Shown: in pieces, positions 1-6,495 of the stretch
Position numbering within the stretch: position 1 is the first letter of the stretch
How the letters are laid out: every line of letters begins with the position of its first letter
Origin: Candidatus Acidianus copahuensis
GTDB taxonomy: Archaea > Thermoproteota > Thermoprotei_A > Sulfolobales > Sulfolobaceae
NCBI RefSeq assembly: GCF_000632495.1
Contig: NZ_JFZT01000027.1
Coordinates: 1-10,197 of the forward strand
Length of the DNA: 10,197 bases
Reading direction: 5' to 3'
Program-made: the position numbers and the translations under genes
The notes under the pieces: generated by a model
The model's database searches: none
Seen by the model: only the letters and a program-made list of their open reading frames with translations
What the model was told of the DNA's origin: nothing

Positions 1-1
1 T

Positions 2-604
2 AATCATCCAGTAGAAACCCTTGGTACAATTTCAGAATACATTGATGGCATTTCTATACAAGGACAGGATATAAAGGGTAATGAAGAGTTTGACTCGTTA
101 ATAATAATGGGAGGGCCACAAAGCGTATATGAATCAGAAAATTATCCGTATATAAGGAAAGAAATGGATCTTGTAAGAAAGGCATATACTAAAGGAAAGA
201 GAGTCCTCGGTATATGCTTAGGTTCACAGATAGCTTCAGAGGCATTAGGAGGTAAAGTGATAAGAGGTCCATATGGATCGGAAATTGGTGTACAAAAGGT
301 AAGAACGATAGGAAAATTTTCCTTTTTAGGAGATGAGATTAAGGTCTTCCAAATGCATAGCGATACTTTTTCTCTCCCTCCAGGAAGTGAACTTTTAGCT
401 TATAGTGAGAAGTACTTTCAGGCCTTTAAAAAAGGGAGTGTCTTAGGAATACAATTTCACGTCGAGGTTACTCCAGAAATTGTGGATAAGTGGGTTTCAA
501 TATATGGAATGAACAAGGAATTAGTAGACCAGGTTCAAGAGGTTAAGGTAGACTTAAAGAAAAATGTCGGAAAAATTATGGACTTTTGGTTTAACATGAC
601 CTAA
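2..604 (+). CDS. Class I glutamine amidotransferase, stand-alone (5' end outside window)
   Basis: The frame is open from nucleotide 2, so the gene begins left of the window; 200 residues are visible and the family pattern suggests only about 5-15 are missing. The first visible residues, NHPVETLGTI, match the early part of free-standing GMP-synthase-like amidotransferases. The full Cys-His-Glu triad of class I glutaminases is present: the nucleophile in GICLGSQ (Cys codon 215-217), and His (458-460) and Glu (464-466) in GIQFHVE. The MGGPQSVYE stretch supplies the oxyanion-side glycines. The family releases ammonia from glutamine or hydrolyses related gamma-glutamyl bonds; no synthetase domain is fused and the acceptor cannot be told. 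The usual FHPE is FHVE here. It converges on the hydantoinase-like gene and overlaps it by 14 bp. The family call is firm; the substrate is unknown. Confidence 0.9.
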   Translation, partial: NHPVETLGTISEYIDGISIQGQDIKGNEEFDSLIIMGGPQSVYESENYPYIRKEMDLVRKAYTKGKRVLGICLGSQIASEALGGKVIRGPYGSEIGVQKVRTIGKFSFLGDEIKVFQMHSDTFSLPPGSELLAYSEKYFQAFKKGSVLGIQFHVEVTPEIVDKWVSIYGMNKELVDQVQEVKVDLKKNVGKIMDFWFNMT

Positions 605-1820
605 TTAGTCTTCCCTTAACTCCAAGTAACTCCCCGTTATCTAAAGCTAATTCACCGTTAAGAAAGGCATATCTTACTTTACCTAATATTTCAAATCCTT
701 CAAATGGAGTCCAGTCTGCCATATGGAGTTCTCTTGAATTAATAATCCATTTTTCATTAAAATCATAGAGAATTATGTCGGCAGAATATCCCTCCTTTAT
801 TTCGCCAGTCTTAAGATTATTAAATTTTGCTGGATTTATGGAGTTCATCTCTACCGCTTTCCACAAAGGTAAACCTTTCTTTACAAAATAAGTTAGCATC
901 ATGGGAAGTCTAAGCTCTACTGTTGGTAAACCGGGAACCAAATCGGGAAAATATTTGTGTTCTTCCTTTGTTTTCCTGTTAAACCAGTTGTGATCCGTTG
1001 AAATCATGTCAAATTTTTCCACTTTTTCTGTCATTCCTCCTCTTGCGGGAGGAGAAGTGACGTATAAGTATCCATTCTCCTTGCTGTAGTATGACGGATC
1101 CAAAAAGATATGGTGAAGCGTACCTTCATACATTAAACCAGGGATTTCTAAGGTTTGAGGCGAGCTTACATGGGCTATTAGAACTTTTGAGTTATACATC
1201 CTAGCTAAATAGGAGATCTTTAACGCCATTGAGATTTCGCTTTCCTCAGGTCTACTCTTCAAGTGAAGTTCACTCCCTCCTTTTCCCATTCTTGAAATTA
1301 GAGTGCTTATTAGATCCCAATCTTCCGCGTGAACCATCACACTAAATCCTTTTTCTAAGATTGAGGCTAAATCACCCATATTACCAGGAGGAGAATTAGC
1401 GTAAGGGATTGTAAAGAACTTAACTGTCTCGAACCCATCCTTCTTAATCTTTTCTAGAGACTGAGAATATGAATTCGCTATAACATGAAAGTGGAAGTTA
1501 ACGTAACTCCTTCCTTGGAACTTGTTAACTCTGGAGTAGAAGTTTTCAGAAAAGGAAAAGTCAACAACTGTTGTCGTCCCTCCAAAAAGTGAAGCTATTG
1601 TGCTTTCTTCCACTGTGTCATCTGTACGTACTTTTAGGTAATCCTTCTCAATGTGAACGTGATTGTCAACTCCTCCTGGCATTAAAACTAGTCCTCTAGC
1701 GTCAAATGCTTTCTCCCCAACTATACTCTTCCCAACTCTAGTTATTTTTCCGTTCTCTATCTCAACTTCTCCGTCTTCTAAACCTGATGAGGTCACAATT
1801 TTTGCGTTTTTGATAATCAT
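591..1820 (-). CDS. Hydantoinase/dihydropyrimidinase-type cyclic amidohydrolase
   Basis: A 409-residue metal-dependent amidohydrolase of the dihydropyrimidinase/hydantoinase/allantoinase/dihydroorotase group, which opens cyclic amide rings. All expected ligands of a two-metal centre are visible: H54 and H56 in DNHVH, the lysine normally carboxylated (K134 in TVKFF), H164 in VMVHAED, H217 in LIAHVSS and D276 in ISTDH. The N-terminal beta-sandwich segment (NAKIVTSSGLEDGEVEIENG) and the C-terminal SINPAKF and YSADIILYDF segments are typical. At 409 residues it is shorter than most hydantoinases (about 450-460). The substrate-contacting Tyr five residues after the Lys in bacterial hydantoinases is not at that spacing; Y140 is six away. 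The start at 1820 begins the sandwich directly. It is transcribed divergently from the Mo-enzyme operon. The substrate (hydantoin, dihydropyrimidine, allantoin or other) cannot be decided from sequence alone. Confidence 0.9.
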   Translation of the reverse strand: MIIKNAKIVTSSGLEDGEVEIENGKITRVGKSIVGEKAFDARGLVLMPGGVDNHVHIEKDYLKVRTDDTVEESTIASLFGGTTTVVDFSFSENFYSRVNKFQGRSYVNFHFHVIANSYSQSLEKIKKDGFETVKFFTIPYANSPPGNMGDLASILEKGFSVMVHAEDWDLISTLISRMGKGGSELHLKSRPEESEISMALKISYLARMYNSKVLIAHVSSPQTLEIPGLMYEGTLHHIFLDPSYYSKENGYLYVTSPPARGGMTEKVEKFDMISTDHNWFNRKTKEEHKYFPDLVPGLPTVELRLPMMLTYFVKKGLPLWKAVEMNSINPAKFNNLKTGEIKEGYSADIILYDFNEKWIINSRELHMADWTPFEGFEILGKVRYAFLNGELALDNGELLGVKGRLIRSC

Positions 1821-1830
1821 GTTCTTTCCT

Positions 1831-1849
1831 CAATAAGATAAGCTTTTCG
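1831..1849 (-). promoter_or_regulatory. Possible TATA region for the hydantoinase-like gene
   Basis: Read on the minus strand this is CGAAAAGCTTATCTTATTG, ending 11 bp before the ATG at 1820. The AAGCTTATC core lies at about -25 to -17, roughly where a leaderless archaeal transcript would place its TATA box. It is a weak match, and a stronger TATATA element lies 79 bp away in the middle of the divergent region. Confidence 0.3.
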
Positions 1850-1891
1850 TTTAACTTATTTCATCGTGATAAATTCGTAGAATGAATTTAC

Positions 1892-1907
1892 TTAAATATA
1901 TAAAAAA
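1892..1907. promoter_or_regulatory. Strong TATA-like element midway between divergent genes
   Basis: TTAAATATATAAAAAA is the best TATA match in the 156-bp divergent spacer. Its self-complementary ATATAT core (1896-1901) sits at the exact midpoint of the two start codons (1820 and 1977). Used in either direction it would give a leader of about 50 nt, whereas other genes here look leaderless. It could be a bidirectional promoter core, an alternative promoter for one gene, or simply AT-rich sequence. Confidence 0.35.
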
Positions 1908-1929
1908 ACTAGTTGTTTCTAAGTATCCA

Positions 1930-1947
1930 TTTCCTTAAGCAAGGAAA
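1930..1947. repeat. Inverted repeat, possible operator
   Basis: TTTCCTT and AAGGAAA form a perfect 7-bp inverted repeat around a 4-nt AAGC spacer. It lies immediately upstream of the TATA-like TTTTAAG of the Mo-subunit gene, a usual place for a dimeric regulator in archaea. If transcription starts near 1925 from the upstream TATA element, the same sequence would form a small hairpin at the head of the leader. No regulator gene is visible in the window. Confidence 0.4.
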
Positions 1948-1960
1948 AAATCATTTTAAG
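1943..1960 (+). promoter_or_regulatory. Putative BRE/TATA of the Mo-subunit operon
   Basis: A purine-rich GGAAAAAA (BRE-like) is followed by TTTTAAG at 1954-1960. The box centre is about 26 bp before the second in-frame ATG at 1983 and 20 bp before the first ATG at 1977, so a leaderless transcript could favour starting at 1983, two codons downstream. Confidence 0.45.
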
Positions 1961-1976
1961 TCTTTGCGATGGAAAA

Positions 1977-3911
1977 ATGGATATGGAAAGATATTACGTC
2001 GGTGATTCAACAGGGAATTACAAAAGTGTAAAATTTATAAGATCCACAGTACCCTTTGCTAAATTCAAGGTTTCAGGGAGATCTTATACGTGGGAAGACT
2101 TAAAATTTAACATTCCAAGAATTTTTGGTTTAGAGGGAAAGCTAAAGGATATTGAAATTCCATTGCTTGCGAAGGATAGATCTCTTTATGTAGGACAACC
2201 TATTGCAATTGTGTTAGGAAATGATCCTTATGATGCGGAGGATAAAGCTGAAAATGTGGAGGTTGAGTACGAGGAATTAAATGGGGATATATATGACTTC
2301 GTTCCGAACAATATAGCGCTAGAAGGACAAGGAGGTGAGGACTTTGCTGAAAAAGATAGACGTATAAACCTTGATTTAACCTTTTCTAGGTCATCTCCAT
2401 TTCCGATGGAAGGAAGAGCAGTTGCAGTAAGGCATGAAGGAGATAAGATGGTAATCTATATATCAAATCAAGCTCCTACTGTAGCGAAGAAAATAATTGA
2501 AGAAATGCTTAATTTTCAAAAAGTCGAAATCAAGGTTCCTTGGGTAGGCGGAGGCTTTGGTTCAAAACAGGACATAGTACCTGAGGAGTTAGCAGTAATT
2601 GCTTTATCCTATGCTACAGGACTTGACTTAAAGTGGATTGAAAGTAAGACAGAACATGCGTTAACCTCTCAAGGCAGAGGACAGAGACATTTTGTGGAGG
2701 TTTTTTTTGAGAGCAACGGAAAGATAAGAGGGTATAAAGATAGTATAGTCTATGATCTAGGAGCATTTCCTTTACCTTGGTCTGGAATATCTCCACTTTA
2801 CGTTACTTTGATGAACTTGAAAGGGATTTATGATATAAAAGTAAAGTACGAGTTTAAGGTTGTAGTGTCCAATAAACCTCCTCAAGGAGCATTTAGGGGT
2901 TTTGGTAGACCAGAGGCCTTTTTTGTGGTTGAAAGAGTAATTGACGCTGTTTCTAGAATACTAGGAATTGATCCTATAGAGATTAGGAGGAAAAACCTGG
3001 GAAAATTGAACGCAGTAGGTAATGTTGATGAGATTTTTAGAAGAATTGAGAAAAAGTACAGGGAAGTTAGAGAGAAGTACGGAAAAGGAGTAGGAGTTTC
3101 CATGTACGTTCACTACGGTTCTCCATCGTCTAAAGTGTTAATCAATGAGGAGAAGTCTAATGTAGGAGGTTATGAATGCGTATCTCTAAGATTGGACGAT
3201 AGAGGCATAGTTAAAGTAAAGACTACGGTTGTCGACATGGGACAGGGAATTGCCTCAGTTATAAGGAGAATAGTAGAGAAAGAGCTTGGGACTAAGGCAG
3301 AGGTAGAAGTAGGATCAGACGATGTTAGAGGTTTTGGAAGTTGGGCAAGTAGGAGTGTGGTTACCGCAGCTAACGCAACCCTGTTAGCAGCGAAAGAATT
3401 AAAGGAAAAGATAGATAAGGAAGGAGGACTAAGCAGGCTAAAGGAAAAAATAAGTAATTCTCCTTGGGAAATTGAGGATAAAGAGATTTATTCCGTAAAG
3501 TGTTATGAACCGGAGGAAATGGTCGGATCAATAAGCGGGCAAATATCAGCGGTTAAAGTGGATTGGCCAAACATTAAGGTTTTGTACCATTACGCTATAG
3601 TCGATGTTGGAGTAGCAGGTAATGAGGACAACATAAAAGGACAAATAATGGGTGGAATAGTTCAAGCCATTGGAGGTTCTCTTCTGGAAAGCGTTGAGGA
3701 TCCCTTGAGTTACGCTATACCGACTGCTTTGGAGGCTCCTCTTATGGAAGTAGAACTACTCCATACACCGTCTAATACCCCAGGCGGATTTAGACCTGTT
3801 GGAGAGAATAGTATATCTGGGGCTTACGTGGCTATCATAAATGCTCTTTCCGATTACGGCGAAGTAAAGAGGATACCGGTGAGTCCAAATGATATTAAAA
3901 GGGAGGAATAG
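1977..3911 (+). CDS. Xanthine dehydrogenase/aldehyde oxidase family molybdopterin-binding subunit, short and unaccompanied
   Basis: This 644-residue protein matches the large, molybdenum-cofactor-binding subunit of molybdenum hydroxylases, which insert water-derived oxygen into aldehydes or N-heterocycles. Visible in order are the hammerhead domain (YVGQPIAIVL near 71-80), GGGFGSK (191-197), GAFRGFGRPEA (304-314), DMGQG (420-424), ASRS near 457-460 and, close to the end, VGENSISGA with the catalytic glutamate at E610. The GAFRGFGRPE loop is of the aldehyde oxidase/xanthine dehydrogenase kind, not the cysteine-bearing CO-dehydrogenase loop. Usual relatives have about 700-800 residues; this one lacks the usual extreme N-terminal segment and is shortened after RRKN (about 340-375) and between residues 460 and 522. 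No FAD or 2Fe-2S subunit gene is adjacent, so electron-transfer partners must be encoded elsewhere or be absent. It shares an operon with the CodA-like gene, which overlaps its 3' end. The substrate is unknown. Confidence 0.88.
   Translation: MDMERYYVGDSTGNYKSVKFIRSTVPFAKFKVSGRSYTWEDLKFNIPRIFGLEGKLKDIEIPLLAKDRSLYVGQPIAIVLGNDPYDAEDKAENVEVEYEELNGDIYDFVPNNIALEGQGGEDFAEKDRRINLDLTFSRSSPFPMEGRAVAVRHEGDKMVIYISNQAPTVAKKIIEEMLNFQKVEIKVPWVGGGFGSKQDIVPEELAVIALSYATGLDLKWIESKTEHALTSQGRGQRHFVEVFFESNGKIRGYKDSIVYDLGAFPLPWSGISPLYVTLMNLKGIYDIKVKYEFKVVVSNKPPQGAFRGFGRPEAFFVVERVIDAVSRILGIDPIEIRRKNLGKLNAVGNVDEIFRRIEKKYREVREKYGKGVGVSMYVHYGSPSSKVLINEEKSNVGGYECVSLRLDDRGIVKVKTTVVDMGQGIASVIRRIVEKELGTKAEVEVGSDDVRGFGSWASRSVVTAANATLLAAKELKEKIDKEGGLSRLKEKISNSPWEIEDKEIYSVKCYEPEEMVGSISGQISAVKVDWPNIKVLYHYAIVDVGVAGNEDNIKGQIMGGIVQAIGGSLLESVEDPLSYAIPTALEAPLMEVELLHTPSNTPGGFRPVGENSISGAYVAIINALSDYGEVKRIPVSPNDIKREE
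3878..3883 (+). promoter_or_regulatory. Shine-Dalgarno site of the CodA-like gene
   Basis: GGTGAG lies inside the end of the Mo-subunit gene, five nucleotides before the ATG at 3889. It complements the 3' end of archaeal 16S rRNA, supports that start codon, and shows internal translation initiation within one operon mRNA. Confidence 0.65.
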
Positions 3912-5025
3912 AGTAGGAGAACCAATTGAAATAGAAGCAGAAGGAGACGGAGCTTTAAACTTGGAAAGAGTAATCTTACCAGCTTTTTATGATATGCATT
4001 CCCATCTAGAGAATGCGTACTCCCTAAACTTAACAGGCTATAACAATTCTTCTTCACTACATGAGGCCGTTGAAAGGTGGGCGAAAGTAAGAGATTCTCT
4101 CACCCTTGAAGAACTCAAGCTAAGGATAGAGAGATCGGCTTTAATTGAACTTTTTTATGGAACGACTCATATAAGAGTTCACGCCGACACTTGCTCTAAA
4201 GGACTAAAGAGCGTAAAAGCTGCAATATTAGCTAAGGAAGAACTTTCTCCTTACATCGATGTCCAAGTAGTAGCATTCCCTGAGCAAGGTATATTTAACT
4301 GCTCTAAGGAGAGTTTTTTGGAAGGCTCAAAGATTTCAGACTTGATCGGAGGAAAACCAGAGGTTGAATCTGCGGAAGAGCATATAAAGTTCATTACAGA
4401 AATAGCGGAGAAGCTGGGGAAAAACTTGGACGTTCATGTTGATCAAGGAGATGGTAGTACGAAGTTTTCAGAGATGTTACTGGATTTAGCAAAAACTCAC
4501 GTAGCTTTAAGCCACTTAACAGCCCTTCATTTCTATCCTGAGGAGTATGCAAGATTATTGGTTCATAAAATTAAGGAGAAAGGTTCCAGTGTGATAAGTT
4601 CTCCTCTAACCGCGTTTTACTTAAATGGAGGGAACTCTTATCCAATGCCAAGAGGAATAACAAGGATAAACTATTTACTATCTGCTGGCGTTAACGTTAG
4701 CTTAGGTCATGACGATGTGATAAATCCATTCTATCCATCCGGTTCAGGAGATATGCTTCACGTCCTATGGATGGCGATGAATATTGAAAGGAACTTTGAT
4801 CTGAGTTGGGTTAACCTAATAACAGAGAATGCGGAAAAGGAATTTGGAGTAAAAAACGTCGATTACGTAGTTTTAGAAGCTAAATCCGTAGTAGAGGGCT
4901 TATCCACACTTTTACCTAGATGGGGAGTGATAAGAAAAGGAAAAATTGTTGCAAAAAACTCAATGGAACCTAAAGTCTTAGATCTAAATCCCATGGAAAT
5001 CTTAAGAACAATGCTAAATGAATAA
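3889..5025 (+). CDS. Cytosine-deaminase (CodA)-like metal-dependent amidohydrolase with altered catalytic residues
   Basis: This 378-residue protein follows the CodA pattern throughout: MHSH (H37, H39), RVHADT (96-101), VAFPEQG (128-134), DVHVDQ (181-186, H183), SHLTALH (H209), SSPLTAFYL, PRGITR (254-259) and GHDDV (D275, D276) followed by NPFYPSGSGDML. The metal ligands H37, H39, H183, H209 and D275 are all kept, so a mononuclear metal site is expected. Two key positions differ. The CodA glutamate that shuttles protons (E217 in E. coli) is Q186 here, and the substrate-contacting glutamine in the FPQEG motif (Q156) has become E132 through an inverted FPEQG. CodA relatives deaminate cytosine, creatinine, pterins or triazine derivatives; these changes argue against plain cytosine deamination. 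The gene overlaps the Mo-subunit gene by 23 bp, implying co-transcription and probably a shared substrate pathway. The family is firm; the reaction is open. Confidence 0.88.
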   Translation: MILKGRNRVGEPIEIEAEGDGALNLERVILPAFYDMHSHLENAYSLNLTGYNNSSSLHEAVERWAKVRDSLTLEELKLRIERSALIELFYGTTHIRVHADTCSKGLKSVKAAILAKEELSPYIDVQVVAFPEQGIFNCSKESFLEGSKISDLIGGKPEVESAEEHIKFITEIAEKLGKNLDVHVDQGDGSTKFSEMLLDLAKTHVALSHLTALHFYPEEYARLLVHKIKEKGSSVISSPLTAFYLNGGNSYPMPRGITRINYLLSAGVNVSLGHDDVINPFYPSGSGDMLHVLWMAMNIERNFDLSWVNLITENAEKEFGVKNVDYVVLEAKSVVEGLSTLLPRWGVIRKGKIVAKNSMEPKVLDLNPMEILRTMLNE

Positions 5026-5078
5026 GACCTTTACTCTCTTTAATCAACTTTATGAATAATTTTTACGACATAAACATC

Positions 5079-5261
5079 ATGGACTCTCCAATTACTGACA
5101 GACTGTGCAAGCTATTAAGGGGAACATACACGTCTCTAGGACTGTGTTCAGAAATGAAAGGAACAAAAAGGTTGATAGGAGGATATAGCTAGACTAATTG
5201 TAAGGGAACCCATGGTAAGGGTTATTCAATTGCTGTTGCAGACTTTTCTAATTTTTTTTAA
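5079..5261 (+). pseudogene. Short decayed reading frame, possibly an RraA-like remnant
   Basis: One frame runs 37 codons from an ATG at 5079 to TAG at 5190, then 22 further codons to TAA at 5259. Segments SPITDRLCKLL and MKGTKRLIGG, then KGTHGKG after the stop, weakly resemble the first part of RraA/HMG-aldolase-like proteins (a SDAL-type helix, a glycine-rich turn, then a V/IG-x-A-x-T strand). The rest of such a protein (about 160 residues) is missing. The assignment is my weak pattern match; a chance frame is possible. Confidence 0.3.
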
Positions 5262-5281
5262 TATATTAGCTTAATAGTTTA

Positions 5282-5539
5282 ATGAGTTTATATTTGTTCT
5301 ACATAGTAACGAAAAGCGAAATAATAAAGAGCACAGTGGTAAGAGGATTTATGGTATATATTGAAATGCTTAAGGATAATGGAGAACTAGATAAGGACAT
5401 AGTCGGCAGAACAATAAAGGAACTATTGAGGAAAGGAGTTATTACGTATAAACCAGGAATTTGTGATAACGTACTTAGGTTTATGTCTCCACTTAATATT
5501 CCTAAGATTCTCTTTGATAGAGGATTACAAGGATTTTAA
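5282..5539 (+). pseudogene. C-terminal remnant of a class III (4-aminobutyrate-type) aminotransferase
   Basis: The 85 codons correspond to the last fifth of a PLP-dependent class III aminotransferase. VVRGFMVYIEMLKD matches the conserved V-R-G-x-G-L-M-x-x-I-E-L-V-K-D strand with one glycine lost. DIVGRTIKELLRKGVITY matches the helix and strand before the C-terminal core, and LRFMSPLNIPKILFDRGL matches the usual L-R-I-A-P-P-L-N-I-P motif. The PLP-binding domain with its lysine (some 350 residues) is absent upstream, so this cannot be a working enzyme. The first dozen residues do not fit the family and the ATG at 5282 is probably not the original start. It lies between the CodA-like and agmatinase genes, suggesting that an aminotransferase (for example for beta-alanine or GABA) once belonged to this neighbourhood. 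Confidence 0.72.
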
Positions 5540-5545
5540 GACTCG

Positions 5546-5574
5546 ATCAATATAAAAGAGAGACATCAATATAA
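5546..5574 (+). promoter_or_regulatory. Promoter of the agmatinase-like gene, with a direct repeat
   Basis: TATAAAAG at 5551-5558 lies 30 to 23 bp before the ATG at 5581, ideal for a leaderless archaeal transcript. ATCAATATAA occurs twice, at 5546-5555 (covering the TATA box) and 5565-5574 (between the box and the start), 19 bp apart. The second copy could be a regulator site or a duplicated TATA region. Confidence 0.65.
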
Positions 5575-5580
5575 GATATT

Positions 5581-6495
5581 ATGAGACAGATAGATGCTTT
5601 AAAATCCCCCAGGTTTACTCAAATATCTACTTTTGCAAGGCTTCCAATTTGCGAAAGCTTAAACGGCGTTAAGGCACTTTTTATTGGAATACCTTTTGAC
5701 GATGCAACAACTTATAGACCTGGAGCTAGATTTGGACCATCAGGAATTAGACAGGGATCTAGGCTGTTAAGACCATACAACATGTATTTAGACGTTTATC
5801 CTTTTGATGATCTTAACGCTTGCGATAGGGGTGATGTAAATGTTGTCCCTGGATATATTGACGATACCATGAAGGTTATAGAAAAGGATATAGACGAAAT
5901 AGTCAAATCAAAAATTGTACCATTCATTGCCGGTGGAGATCATTCCATAACCTTACCTATTCTTAGGTCTATGGCTAAAAATTATGGCAAAGTTAATGTA
6001 ATTCACTTTGATTCACACTTTGACTTTTGGGACTCTTATTGGGGAAAGAAGTACACTCATGGAACTTGGTTAAGAAGATCAGTAGAGGAAGGTCTGATCT
6101 CTAACGTAATTCAGGTGGGTATAAGAGGACCACAGTTTACTAAAGACGATTTTGAAGAGGGGAAAAAACTAGGTGTGAAGAGCTTTAATATAAGGGAAGT
6201 AAAGTACTCAAGGGAAAAGGTTATAAGTACCTTAAACTCCTTAAATGGGCCCACGTACATCTCTTTAGATATTGACGTTGTAGATCCTGCATTTGCACCT
6301 GGTACAGGAACTCCTGAAGTAGGAGGGCTAACAAGCTTTGAGACTCTAGAAATGTTAAGGGAATTAAAGCTTGAAAAAATAGTGGGTTTTGACGTTGTTG
6401 AGGTGTCTCCACCTTACGACATAAGTGAGATAACTAGCATGTTAGCTGCAAATATTATTTATGAGGGTATGTCACTTATATCCTTTAATAAGTAA
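5581..6495 (+). CDS. Agmatinase/guanidino-acid ureohydrolase (arginase superfamily)
   Basis: This 304-residue protein has the full arginase-superfamily signature for a binuclear Mn (or Ni) centre: H121 in GGDHS, D144/H146/D148 in HFDSHFD, and D230/D232 in SLDIDVVDPAFAPGTGTPE. HGT at 160-162 and the early RPGARFGPSGIR segment (46-57) place it with agmatinases, guanidinobutyrases and proclavaminate amidinohydrolase rather than true arginases. Length and full-length similarity to bacterial agmatinase are normal. The reaction would release urea from a guanidino compound such as agmatine, guanidinobutyrate or guanidine itself. The usual DAH of the second metal motif is DSH, a tolerated change. It is probably monocistronic, with a TATA box at -30. 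Among ring-opening enzymes, a role in nitrogen salvage is as plausible as polyamine synthesis. Confidence 0.9.
   Translation: MRQIDALKSPRFTQISTFARLPICESLNGVKALFIGIPFDDATTYRPGARFGPSGIRQGSRLLRPYNMYLDVYPFDDLNACDRGDVNVVPGYIDDTMKVIEKDIDEIVKSKIVPFIAGGDHSITLPILRSMAKNYGKVNVIHFDSHFDFWDSYWGKKYTHGTWLRRSVEEGLISNVIQVGIRGPQFTKDDFEEGKKLGVKSFNIREVKYSREKVISTLNSLNGPTYISLDIDVVDPAFAPGTGTPEVGGLTSFETLEMLRELKLEKIVGFDVVEVSPPYDISEITSMLAANIIYEGMSLISFNK

Noticed and set aside
2614..3103. Minus-strand open frames of 60 and 73 codons inside the Mo-subunit gene
   Set aside because: They are antisense shadows of a strongly conserved coding region, with low-complexity translations and no promoter or ribosome-binding site.
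1977..3911. CO dehydrogenase large subunit
   Set aside because: The active-site loop is GAFRGFGRPE, lacking the cysteine-bearing loop of true CO dehydrogenases, and the other two subunits are not adjacent.
3854..4057. Minus-strand frame of 67 codons over the junction of the Mo-subunit and CodA-like genes
   Set aside because: Leucine/serine-rich antisense translation of two well-supported genes; no family resemblance.
6221..6412. Minus-strand frame of 63 codons within the agmatinase-like gene
   Set aside because: Antisense to the conserved metal-binding region; no independent support.
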